From Burkholderiales bacterium (lineage in GTDB: Bacteria; Pseudomonadota; Gammaproteobacteria; Burkholderiales; Casimicrobiaceae), in contig JAITBX010000015.1 in the NCBI GenBank assembly GCA_031283405.1, forward strand, positions 1-8,447: DNA of 8,447 nucleotides, read 5' to 3'. The translations under genes were made by a program, and so were the position numbers. Below the pieces are notes generated by a model. That model saw nothing but the letters and a program-made list of their open reading frames with translations. It was not told the DNA's origin and ran no database searches. Within the stretch, counting starts at the first letter, position 1; each line of letters begins with the position of its first letter. Below are positions 1 through 5,728 of the stretch, in pieces.

Positions 1-49
1 CTTCCCGTAAAAATCCTATGATCTGTTCTTCCGAAAACCTCTTCTTCAT
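1..49 (-). CDS. IS3-family transposase OrfA, N-terminal fragment cut by window edge
   Basis: Reading leftward from an ATG at 49 gives MKKRFSEEQIIGFLRE before the window ends. This is the characteristic start of IS3-family OrfA proteins, the helix-turn-helix DNA-binding subunit that is joined to the DDE-type OrfB by frameshifting to form the transposase. A GGAG sits 8 bases before the ATG (GGAGATTGGAAATG). The remainder of orfA and orfB should lie to the left, outside the window. Only 16 residues are visible, so the subgroup cannot be assigned, and I cannot tell whether the element is complete. Confidence 0.8.
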   Translation of the reverse strand, partial: MKKRFSEEQIIGFLRE

Positions 50-115
50 TTCCAATCTCCTTTGTCTTTGGGATTGGACTCTAATTCCAGCCGCTACTCA
101 ATTCCGGGGGGACGT
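1..115 (-). mobile_element. Left end of an IS3-family insertion sequence (partial)
   Basis: The OrfA start at 49 implies an IS end a few tens of bases upstream of it. On the minus strand, the block beginning about CCCCCCGGAATTGAGTAGC (around 92-110) has the C-rich, GG-containing look of IS3-family terminal repeats, about 60 bp from the ATG, a normal distance for this family. The exact terminal base is uncertain because no clear TG terminus or target duplication can be seen without the other end. The outer limit of about 115 is an estimate. Confidence 0.55.
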
Positions 116-332
116 CGGGCGGCGCGGCGGAAACGCGCTCTCGCGGAACAAGCGCATTGGTGTCGGGCAACCACGCAAAGGAATAACCGGAAGATTCTTT
201 CCAGACAAAAACGGCGTGCCCCTTGAAAGCTCTCGCCTCGAAGTTGGAGCCTGCCTCGCCGCAAGCAGCTTGGCAAATGCTGTTTGCCAGAACCATAACA
301 GCAAGAATGAACGCGGCTTGGATTTTCCTCAT
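81..332 (-). CDS. Small secreted protein of unknown function, C-terminus probably altered by an IS insertion
   Basis: This 83-residue protein begins MRKIQ followed by the hydrophobic stretch AAFILAVMVLAN and an ICQA/A site, a typical Sec signal peptide with cleavage near residue 22. The mature part is about 60 residues and includes one Cys (CGEAG) and an aromatic stretch VFVWKESSGYSFAW. I recognise no family. The ATG at 332 is preferred over an in-frame TTG at 350 because GGAG lies 8 bases before it and it gives a clean signal peptide. The last residues, PPELSSGWN, are read from DNA that looks like the end of the IS3-family element, so the native C-terminus is probably lost. It lies 35 bp downstream of the zinc-ribbon gene and may share its transcript. 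It acts in the periplasm or outside the cell, if it is made at all. Confidence 0.6.
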   Translation of the reverse strand: MRKIQAAFILAVMVLANSICQAACGEAGSNFEARAFKGHAVFVWKESSGYSFAWLPDTNALVPRERVSAAPPDVPPELSSGWN

Positions 333-367
333 ATGAAGCGCTCCGTTCAATCGAATAGCTGCATGAG

Positions 368-577
368 TTACTCGTCCTCAACAAATCGCGCAACCTTGCC
401 GCCGCATTTCTTGCATTTCCCTCTCAGGACGAACCCTAGGCTATCATCGTGAATATCGTAATCGACAATGGTGGTGGCGTTGCCACAATTACCGCACCAG
501 ACGTTGGTGAGAATTTTATTTTGCAGGGTTTTGTTCAGCTTGCTCCACTTGCGCAGAGCGGCCATATTTGTGACCAT
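368..577 (-). CDS. Small zinc-ribbon protein of unknown function
   Basis: This 69-residue protein carries two CxxC knuckles, C28-x2-C31 (WCGNCG) and C55-x2-C58 (KCKKCGG), 23 residues apart. That is the spacing of a zinc ribbon binding one Zn2+. A basic N-terminal segment (about residues 9-21) precedes the ribbon, and an acidic tail FVEDE ends the protein. The start is supported by AGAGGTGA a few bases upstream. It begins 15 bp after the phosphofructokinase stop, so it is probably cotranscribed with it. Such stand-alone ribbons bind nucleic acid or protein, but there is no residue here that fixes a role. I am sure of the fold type and unsure of the function. Confidence 0.75.
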   Translation of the reverse strand: MVTNMAALRKWSKLNKTLQNKILTNVWCGNCGNATTIVDYDIHDDSLGFVLRGKCKKCGGKVARFVEDE

Positions 578-592
578 CGCTCACCTCTTTTA

Positions 593-1906
593 CTACGGCA
601 CAAACGCGGCTTTCAATTTCTTCGGAACCGCGACATTCTTCAGTCGCACATAGCGCGGCACGCCGTCCTTGAACGGCGGCGGCGCTTCGCCGCGAATCAG
701 CGGCGTCAGATAAGCGCGCGCTTTGTCGGTAATCCCGTAGCCGTCGCGGGTGATGAAATTTTTCGGCAGCATCTTTTCGTGGTTGGCGATTTTCGCCAGC
801 GCCATCGGTTCGATTTTCCAGCGATACGGTGTTTCCGATGTGCGCACAATCGCTGGCATCACCGCGTTGTGTCCGGCGAGCGCCAGCTTCACGGCGGCAC
901 GACCGACGGCGTAGGATTGTTCGAGGTCGGTCTTTGACGCTAAATGACGCGCCGCTCGTTGCAGGTAATCGGCGACCGCCCAGTGGTATTTGCAGCCCAG
1001 TTTTGCTTTGATGAGTTGCGCGATTTGCGGACCGATACCGCCCAGTTGCGCATGGCCGAACGCATCGCGCGTACCGGCTTCAGCCATCAGTTTGCCAGAG
1101 GCGTCGCGCAATCCTTCCGACACGCCGATGCAGCAATAGCCGAACGTATCAACTTTGTTGCGCACGGCGGTGAGGAATTTCGTTTCGTCGAACGCGATTT
1201 CCGGGAAAAGCAACAGCAGCGGAATCGGCGTGTCTTTATCGGCGGCGAGACCGACGGCAGCGGTGATCCAACCGGCGTGGCGTCCCATTACCTCCAACAC
1301 GAAAATCTGCGTCGAGGTTTTGGCCATTGATGCCACATCGAATGCCGCTTCGCGCATCGACGTTGCAACATACTTGGCCACCGATCCGAAACCGGGACAG
1401 TTGTCGGTCAATACGAGATCGTTGTCCACGGTTTTCGGCACATGAATCGCCTGCAACGGATAACCCAGCTTTTCGGCGATTTGCGAAACTTTGAGGCAGG
1501 TGTCAGCTGAATCGTTGCCGCCGTTGTAGAAAAAATAACCGATGTCGTGAGCGCGAAAAACTTCAATCAGTCGCTCATATTGCGCGCGCGATTCGTCGAT
1601 TCCCTTCAGTTTGTAGCGGCACGAACCGAAAGCGCCCGACGGCGTATGTTTCAATGCTTTGATGTCTCCGACGCTTTCGTGCGACGTGTCGATCAAGTCT
1701 TCGGTCAGCGCGCCGAGAATGCCGTTACGGCCGGCATAGACTGCACCGATTTTATCTTTGTGCGCGCGCGCCGTTTCGATCACACCCGCCGCGCTGGCAT
1801 TGATAACAGCGGTGACGCCGCCGGATTGAGCGTAAAACGCATTGCGCTTGGTTTTTTGTTTTGCGTTTTGTGTTTCGCGCGGTTTGTCCGCGCTTCTTTT
1901 CTTCAT
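593..1906 (-). CDS. pfp: Pyrophosphate-type 6-phosphofructokinase
   Basis: A 437-residue member of the phosphofructokinase A family, which phosphorylates fructose 6-phosphate to fructose 1,6-bisphosphate in the cytoplasm. Family motifs are in order: AQSGGVTAVIN (26-36) at the phosphoryl-donor loop, GGND (129-132), PKTVDND (157-163) with the catalytic Asp region, MGRHAGW (207-213), SEG (263-265) and QLGG (287-290). ATP-type enzymes such as E. coli PfkA have GGDG and PGTIDND. An Asp at the second-last position of GGND and Lys in PKTVDND are the known marks of pyrophosphate-dependent enzymes, which are reversible. The length fits the longer PPi-type bacterial forms. The first about 21 residues are a Lys-rich extension before the conserved core. 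The ATG is preceded by GGAG at 6 bases. It follows the glycosyltransferase by 44 bp. Donor specificity is inferred from motifs only. Confidence 0.92.
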   Translation of the reverse strand: MKKRSADKPRETQNAKQKTKRNAFYAQSGGVTAVINASAAGVIETARAHKDKIGAVYAGRNGILGALTEDLIDTSHESVGDIKALKHTPSGAFGSCRYKLKGIDESRAQYERLIEVFRAHDIGYFFYNGGNDSADTCLKVSQIAEKLGYPLQAIHVPKTVDNDLVLTDNCPGFGSVAKYVATSMREAAFDVASMAKTSTQIFVLEVMGRHAGWITAAVGLAADKDTPIPLLLLFPEIAFDETKFLTAVRNKVDTFGYCCIGVSEGLRDASGKLMAEAGTRDAFGHAQLGGIGPQIAQLIKAKLGCKYHWAVADYLQRAARHLASKTDLEQSYAVGRAAVKLALAGHNAVMPAIVRTSETPYRWKIEPMALAKIANHEKMLPKNFITRDGYGITDKARAYLTPLIRGEAPPPFKDGVPRYVRLKNVAVPKKLKAAFVP

Positions 1907-1950
1907 GGGTTCTCCGAACGATTTTTGTATTCAACCTTCGCCGCGGACGG

Positions 1951-3027
1951 TCATACCGCCGTATCGTGTAGCGATGCCCGATTGACTTGTCCGAGCAAGC
2001 GCCGTCCCGGCGGATAATCCGGCTGCAACGTCAACGCTCTCTCGGCGCAGGCGCGCGCTTCCTCTCGGTTATCTTGTTCCAAATACAGTTGCCCCAAGTT
2101 GCAAAGAAACGCCGGATCGTAAGGCCGTATTTGCGTTGCCAGCGCTTGCGTTGCCAGTGCCTCCGCAGAATGCCCTTGCATCCGCTCGACCATCGCCCGC
2201 ACGTTCAACGCCCACGGGTCGTTGAAACTCAACGCCAGAACCTTTTCGATTTCGGCGAGCGCTTCGCTCCAATGCTCTTTCTGCGCTGCCGTCGCCGCTT
2301 CCTGCAGCAATGGTTCGGTCTGGGCGATCAATGCTTCGTGCTTCGCCTGCCATTTTTCGTAAACGCGGTCGCGGAAGCGGACAAAGCGATCGGGATCGTG
2401 ATTGCGTCCCCCCGCCGTTCCCGATGAACCGGCATCGACGTACCACAGATAACTTTGTATCGGTTCGAAATAAAACTTCGTGCATTGCGCGCATTGCAAA
2501 AAGAAATCCCAATCTTCGTGAATGTCGAGCGACGGATCGAAATGGCAACCGGCTTCAATCAACGATTTGGAAACCAGCGTTGCTGACAGGTGAATGAAAT
2601 TGCGCGTGTACAGTTCTACCAGCGCACATGGCTGACCGAACGGTTCACGGTGACCGTCGTTGAACACGGCTTGCGCCAGCGAGTGAACGACGCGAGCGCC
2701 GCCGGCGCGGGTCGTCGCATCGACCAGATTGGCGATGTGTTCCGGCAGAAATTCATCGTCGTCGTCAAGAAACGTGAACCATTCGCCGGTTGCTGCTTGT
2801 ACGCCGACATTGGCTGCCAGCGGCCGCGACAATTTCGTTTCGGAAGTCACCAGTCGCAACGGATGCGGCCCGACATGATTTTCCAGCGGCGGATGGGAAG
2901 GACCGCAAGCGGCCACCACCAGAATTTCCAAGTTCGGCCAGGTTTGAGCGGCAAGAGATGCCAGCGCCGAGGCGAGACTTTCCCGCGCCACGCTGCGAAC
3001 GATAACGGAAACACGAGGTGAATTCAT
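1951..3027 (-). CDS. Family 2 glycosyltransferase with C-terminal TPR repeats
   Basis: This 358-residue protein has an N-terminal GT-A domain (about 1-225): the opening strand PRVSVIVRSV, a nucleotide-binding region, the DXD-like metal site FLDDDDE (87-92) and HEDWDF (170-175) holding the likely catalytic acidic residue. GT2 enzymes transfer a sugar from a nucleotide sugar to a glycan, lipid or protein acceptor. About three TPR-like helical pairs follow at roughly 244-340 (for example EALAEIEKVLAL, EALATQALATQIRP, EARACAERALTLQPDYPPG), suggesting a protein-binding tail. There is no membrane segment, so it should be cytoplasmic or peripheral. It starts 9 bp after adk and is probably translated from the same transcript. 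Sugar and acceptor are unknown. A role in surface polysaccharide or protein glycosylation is a guess from the family and the nearby LPS genes. Confidence 0.88.
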   Translation of the reverse strand: MNSPRVSVIVRSVARESLASALASLAAQTWPNLEILVVAACGPSHPPLENHVGPHPLRLVTSETKLSRPLAANVGVQAATGEWFTFLDDDDEFLPEHIANLVDATTRAGGARVVHSLAQAVFNDGHREPFGQPCALVELYTRNFIHLSATLVSKSLIEAGCHFDPSLDIHEDWDFFLQCAQCTKFYFEPIQSYLWYVDAGSSGTAGGRNHDPDRFVRFRDRVYEKWQAKHEALIAQTEPLLQEAATAAQKEHWSEALAEIEKVLALSFNDPWALNVRAMVERMQGHSAEALATQALATQIRPYDPAFLCNLGQLYLEQDNREEARACAERALTLQPDYPPGRRLLGQVNRASLHDTAV

Positions 3028-3036
3028 TTTTTGCCC

Positions 3037-3693
3037 TTACGATTTCAGCGCGGCCAGGCAGGCGTCACGAATGGCGTCAACGCTGCCGACGCCGGCCACT
3101 TTTCGGTAACGCGGCGCTTGCGCGTCGTTGCTCTTGGCCCAGTCGCCGTAGTACGTTACCAGCGGCGCTGTCTGCGCGTGATAAACCTCAAGACGCTTTT
3201 TGACGGTTTCTTCGCGGTCGTCGTCGCGCTGAATCAGCGGTTCGCCGGTTTCATCGTCCTTGTCGGCGACTTTCGGCGGATTGAATTTGACGTGATAGAC
3301 GCGCCCCGACGCCGCATGAACGCGCCGACCGCTCATTCGTTCGACAATCTCCGCATCGGGCACCGCAATTTCCAGCACGTAATCGATGGCGACGCCGGCA
3401 TCTTTCATCGCTTCGGCCTGAACAATCGTGCGCGGAAAACCGTCGAAAAGATAACCGTTGACGCAATCCGGCGCTTTCAGCCGTTCGCGCACCAGCCCGA
3501 TGATGATTTCGTCGGAGACCAGCCCGCCGCTGTCCATCACAGCTTTCGCCGCCAGCCCCAACGGCGTTTGCGCTTTGACCGCCGCGCGCAACATGTCGCC
3601 GGTAGAAATTTGCGGAATGCCGAAGACTTCCTTGATAAACCCGGCCTGGGTTCCTTTGCCCGCGCCGGGCGGGCCTAACAAAATGAGCCGCAT
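3037..3693 (-). CDS. adk: Adenylate kinase
   Basis: A 218-residue cytoplasmic enzyme converting ATP and AMP to two ADP. Visible are the P-loop GPPGAGKGT (7-15), the AMP-site segment STGDMLRAA (30-38), DGFPRT (84-89), and a full LID insertion with GRRVHAASGRVYHVKFNPP (122-140) and RDDD (156-159), so this is the long bacterial form. The LID has no Cys ligands and must use the zinc-free hydrogen-bond network usual in Gram-negative enzymes. Length matches the family. The ATG is supported by AAGGAAAGG just upstream. In this window adk is separated from kdsB by about 287 bp holding an inverted-repeat element. The glycosyltransferase follows closely. No strong own promoter was evident, although the gap makes one likely. 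Confidence 0.97.
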   Translation of the reverse strand: MRLILLGPPGAGKGTQAGFIKEVFGIPQISTGDMLRAAVKAQTPLGLAAKAVMDSGGLVSDEIIIGLVRERLKAPDCVNGYLFDGFPRTIVQAEAMKDAGVAIDYVLEIAVPDAEIVERMSGRRVHAASGRVYHVKFNPPKVADKDDETGEPLIQRDDDREETVKKRLEVYHAQTAPLVTYYGDWAKSNDAQAPRYRKVAGVGSVDAIRDACLAALKS

Positions 3694-3742
3694 CTGACCT
3701 TTCCTTCATCGTGAACAGAAATCATCTCCGCCATGACGCCCC

Positions 3743-3889
3743 CTGAACAAGTCGCCGCGCCGTGTGCATTTGCGGAATCGGGCGGTCTGTTGCGTTGCAA
3801 ATCCTCGCCGTAGTCCCCACTATGGCTTTGGTTTGCGCCTTGCAGCCCATCCCGATCCGCAGCGCACACTTACCGCTCGACTTATTCAG
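3743..3889. repeat. MITE-like imperfect palindrome between kdsB and adk
   Basis: The two halves are imperfect inverted copies meeting at a CCCC centre (3815-3818). Matching blocks from the outside in are CTGAACAAGTCG (3743-3754) with CGACTTATTCAG (3878-3889), GTGTGC (3762-3767) with GCACAC (3864-3869), TGCGGAATCGGG (from 3771) with CCCGATCCGCA (ending 3861), TGCAAATCC with GGTTTGCG, and the inner arm GCCGTAGT with ACTATGGC. There is no reading frame of its own worth calling. The size and symmetry fit a miniature inverted-repeat element or a large structured intergenic repeat. I have an impression of similar repeats in other Betaproteobacteria but cannot verify it. Transcribed RNA could fold into a long hairpin just ahead of adk. 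Confidence 0.75.
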
Positions 3890-3980
3890 AAGCTCCCTTG
3901 GGCGCATTATGCCGATCTGCCGATTTTCTCTGTTAAGCGCCATCGGGTCAACCATTGACGCGATTTTGGCGGGCGGCGCT

Positions 3981-4784
3981 TCAATTGCCGTGTGTTTGTG
4001 CCCACAGTTGACGCGCCAGCGCCAAATCTTCCTCGGTGTCGATCCCCGGCGCCGGCGTTTCTCCGGCAATCTCGACGACGATCCGGTAACCGTGCCACAG
4101 CGCCCGCAACTGTTCGAGTTTTTCGACGGTTTCGATCGGCGCCGTCGGCAGCGCCGGAAACAGCCGCAGGAAAGAGACGCGATAAGCGTACAGCCCGTAG
4201 TGCCGGTACAATGGATGTTCGGGCGGATACGTCGAAAGGATTACGTCTTTCGCTGCGTTTTCCATCACTGCGTTTTCCATTATCGCATCGCGCGCAAACG
4301 GGATCAGCGCCCGACTGAAATACAGCGCGTAACCGAGATGGTCGAGCACCACCTTGACTATATTCGGATTGCGCGCCTCGGCCGGCGAAGAAAGCGGGTG
4401 GCAAGCAGTCGCTATCGCCGCGTCTTCATGCAGCGCCAGCTTTTCGGCAACGCGCTCGATCAACGCCGGCGCCAGAAAAGGCTCGTCGCCCTGAACGTTG
4501 ACGACGATGCTGTGGTCGGGCAAGCCCAGCGCGTTCACCGCTTCGGCAAGCCGGTCGGTGCCGGTCGGATGATCGGCGCGCGTCATCAGCGTTTCGATGC
4601 CGGCGTCGGCGACGATTTTCGCAATCCGCGCGTCGTCGGTCGCCACGACCACCCGCGCACGCTTCACTCGCGCCGCCTGCTGCGCGACGCGCACCACCAG
4701 CGGCGCGCCGCCGAGATCGGCCAAGGGCTTGCCCGGCAAACGGGCCGAAGCGAAACGGGCGGGAATGATGATGGTGAATGACAT
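3981..4784 (-). CDS. kdsB: 3-deoxy-manno-octulosonate cytidylyltransferase (CMP-Kdo synthetase)
   Basis: A 267-residue cytoplasmic enzyme that activates Kdo with CTP, giving CMP-Kdo for attachment to lipid A. Motifs are IIPARFASARLPGKPL (6-21) at the CTP loop, VATDD (47-51), NVQGDEP (97-102), YFSRALIP (155-162), HYGLYAYR (195-202), LEQLR (223-227) and GIDTEEDL (247-254). Length is close to the usual 245-260 plus a small insertion: residues near 167-176 read AIMENAVMEN, from a 15-bp tandem duplication. The ATG at 4784 starts the conserved core. An upstream in-frame TTG at 4805 would lie almost at the predicted transcription start, so it is rejected. No clear ribosome-binding site precedes the ATG, where the leader is T-rich. 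It has its own good promoter and is detached from trm112 and from adk by inserted DNA. Confidence 0.95.
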   Translation of the reverse strand: MSFTIIIPARFASARLPGKPLADLGGAPLVVRVAQQAARVKRARVVVATDDARIAKIVADAGIETLMTRADHPTGTDRLAEAVNALGLPDHSIVVNVQGDEPFLAPALIERVAEKLALHEDAAIATACHPLSSPAEARNPNIVKVVLDHLGYALYFSRALIPFARDAIMENAVMENAAKDVILSTYPPEHPLYRHYGLYAYRVSFLRLFPALPTAPIETVEKLEQLRALWHGYRIVVEIAGETPAPGIDTEEDLALARQLWAQTHGN

Positions 4785-4814
4785 GAAAAAAAGAATAACG
4801 ATCAAACTATAATA

Positions 4815-4842
4815 ATTATAGCGGTATCGTGAAGCGCTTCAA
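4815..4842 (-). promoter_or_regulatory. Likely sigma-70 promoter of kdsB
   Basis: On the minus strand the -10 is a perfect TATAAT (4815-4820) and the -35 is TTGAAG (4837-4842, 4 of 6 matches), separated by 16 bp. Transcription would start near 4808, leaving a leader of about 24 bases before the kdsB ATG at 4784. Confidence 0.7.
4830..4841. promoter_or_regulatory. 12-bp perfect palindrome overlapping the kdsB -35, candidate operator
   Basis: TGAAGCGCTTCA is a perfect palindrome with a central CG, the general form of LacI/GalR-family operators (for example TGAAACGTTTCA). It covers almost all of the -35 element, where a bound repressor would block RNA polymerase. No regulator gene is in the window, and a 12-bp palindrome can occur by chance, so the operator role is an inference. 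Confidence 0.35.
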
Positions 4843-4879
4843 CGGTTAGGGCGTTTTTGATTGCGCATGCTCTTATTCC

Positions 4880-4938
4880 TCCTCTCCTGTCCTTCGGGTG
4901 CCTCCTTTTTCAAAGGGGGTGGCGCGCAGCGCCAGAGG
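4880..4938. repeat. Intergenic hairpin repeat (CCTCCTTT/AAAGGGGG plus GGCGC/GCGCC)
   Basis: This block holds two adjacent hairpins: CCTCCTTT-TTC-AAAGGGGG (4901-4919) and GGCGC-GCA-GCGCC (4921-4933), with CCTCT and AGAGG as possible outer arms. It looks like a dispersed intergenic repeat rather than a terminator, since no T-tract follows on either strand. The rest of the 316-bp gap 4806-5121 holds the kdsB promoter, a short stem GTCCGA-CAAAA-TCGGAC (4983-4999), and nothing else I can identify. Confidence 0.5.
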
Positions 4939-5121
4939 TTTGCTTCCATTTCCTCCATCCCCTTATTTGTCTGTACGACGCCGTCCGACAAAATCGGACA
5001 AGCTCCTCCGAAGGATCAAAAGGCCGCGTTACAGCGCAAGTATATCTAGGCTACGCGAACACTGGCACGGTTCGCGCAACGGATCGAGGCGATTGGCGGA
5101 CAACGATGAAAGCGACAAAAA

Positions 5122-5325
5122 TTATTCCGCCGATCGCTCGAATTCTTTCCTCTGGCGGCCAAGCGCCTTGTCAATCTTCGTCATCTCTTTCGTCAGGTAA
5201 CGAATATCAACGTTGATGACGTTGCCGATGACAGGATTTTCTTTCAGGTCTCCGATGGCTTTGGTATGTTTCTTTTTGCATTTCGGACATTCGATGCTTA
5301 CGTCTTTTGCGTTTATCAGGCTCAT
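5122..5325 (-). CDS. Small zinc-ribbon-like protein with only one CxxC
   Basis: This 67-residue protein starts MSLINAKDVSIECPKCKKKHTKAIGDL. A single CPKC knuckle (13-16) and a following His are present. The layout resembles small proteins that have CPxC, then a second CxC or CxxC about 20 residues on, then I-x-V-D and an amphipathic helix. Here the second knuckle is replaced by VIGNVIN while the rest (VDIRYLTKEMTKIDKALGRQ) is kept, so a normal four-Cys zinc site cannot form. The ATG has GAAAGGAA 5-7 bases upstream. It lies alone between trm112 and kdsB with gaps of 175 bp and over 300 bp, and seems to have its own promoter, unlike the compact genes on its right. It is probably a recent insertion. 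Function unknown. Confidence 0.7.
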   Translation of the reverse strand: MSLINAKDVSIECPKCKKKHTKAIGDLKENPVIGNVINVDIRYLTKEMTKIDKALGRQRKEFERSAE

Positions 5326-5365
5326 GGCGGTTCCTTTCGCTGGAAAAATAGTGCTTGGTTACTCC

Positions 5366-5374
5366 ATTCTAGCA
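5366..5374 (-). promoter_or_regulatory. Candidate extended -10 promoter for the 67-residue protein gene
   Basis: On the minus strand TGCTAGAAT gives an extended -10 (TGn plus TAGAAT, 5 of 6 matches to TATAAT). No clear -35 is seen at the right distance. The implied leader is about 30-35 bases. Confidence 0.4.
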
Positions 5375-5500
5375 CTGCGAGCCGCCACTTTTTTCAGGCC
5401 GAATCGCGCTCTATACCCCCACGGCGGCTTCGCTGCCACCTTATTTAGAAAAAAGGAGCTTTAAATTGACGAAGCGCGAGCGTTATTCGGTTTTTTATCG

Positions 5501-5728
5501 TCAACGCAGCGCGTCAACCTCGGCCTGATCGAGTTTACGCGCTTCATCTTCAAGCATGACCGGAATGCCGTCGCGAATCGGGTAAGCGAGTTTGGCGCTT
5601 TTTGAAATCAATTCCTGACGTTCGGCATCGTAGATCAACGCCCCGCGAGTCACCGGGCAAACCAGAATTTCCAGCAGTTTGAGATCGAGCGTTGCTGAGG
5701 CTGTGCTTTCGGTTGTGTTTTCATTCAT
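5501..5728 (-). CDS. Trm112-like small protein (UPF0434/YcaR family)
   Basis: This 75-residue protein has the family core LKLLEILVCPVTRGAL (17-31), a middle segment with QELIS (38-42), and the strongly conserved LAYPIRDGIPVMLEDEAR (47-64). The ATG at 5728 overlaps the lpxK stop by 4 bases (ATGA), implying translational coupling, and it is chosen over an upstream in-frame start inside lpxK. E. coli YcaR has CPVC and a third Cys; here only Cys24 remains, with Thr and Ser at the other positions, so a zinc site is unlikely. Trm112 proteins in eukaryotes and archaea activate methyltransferases. The bacterial role is not firmly known, though the gene is often found between lpxK and kdsB. The family call is secure, the function is not. 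Confidence 0.9.
   Translation of the reverse strand: MNENTTESTASATLDLKLLEILVCPVTRGALIYDAERQELISKSAKLAYPIRDGIPVMLEDEARKLDQAEVDALR

Noticed and set aside
3722..4069. 115-residue minus-strand frame across the inverted repeat
   Set aside because: It overlaps the kdsB 3' end out of frame and is largely the palindromic repeat read through; no signs of a protein family.
3762..4781. 339-residue plus-strand reading frame
   Set aside because: Antisense to kdsB and the inverted repeat; Arg-rich with no family features.
4839..4958. 39-residue minus-strand frame ahead of kdsB
   Set aside because: Mostly translates the hairpin repeat and runs over the kdsB -35; no good evidence of coding.
5410..5445. 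GGCGGC-TTC-GCTGCC hairpin as a terminator for the exbB operon
   Set aside because: No T-tract follows on either strand, so an intrinsic terminator is not supported.
5466..5528. 20-codon plus-strand frame with AAGGAG before a TTG
   Set aside because: Very short, runs into the 3' end of the Trm112-like gene on the other strand, and has no recognisable product.
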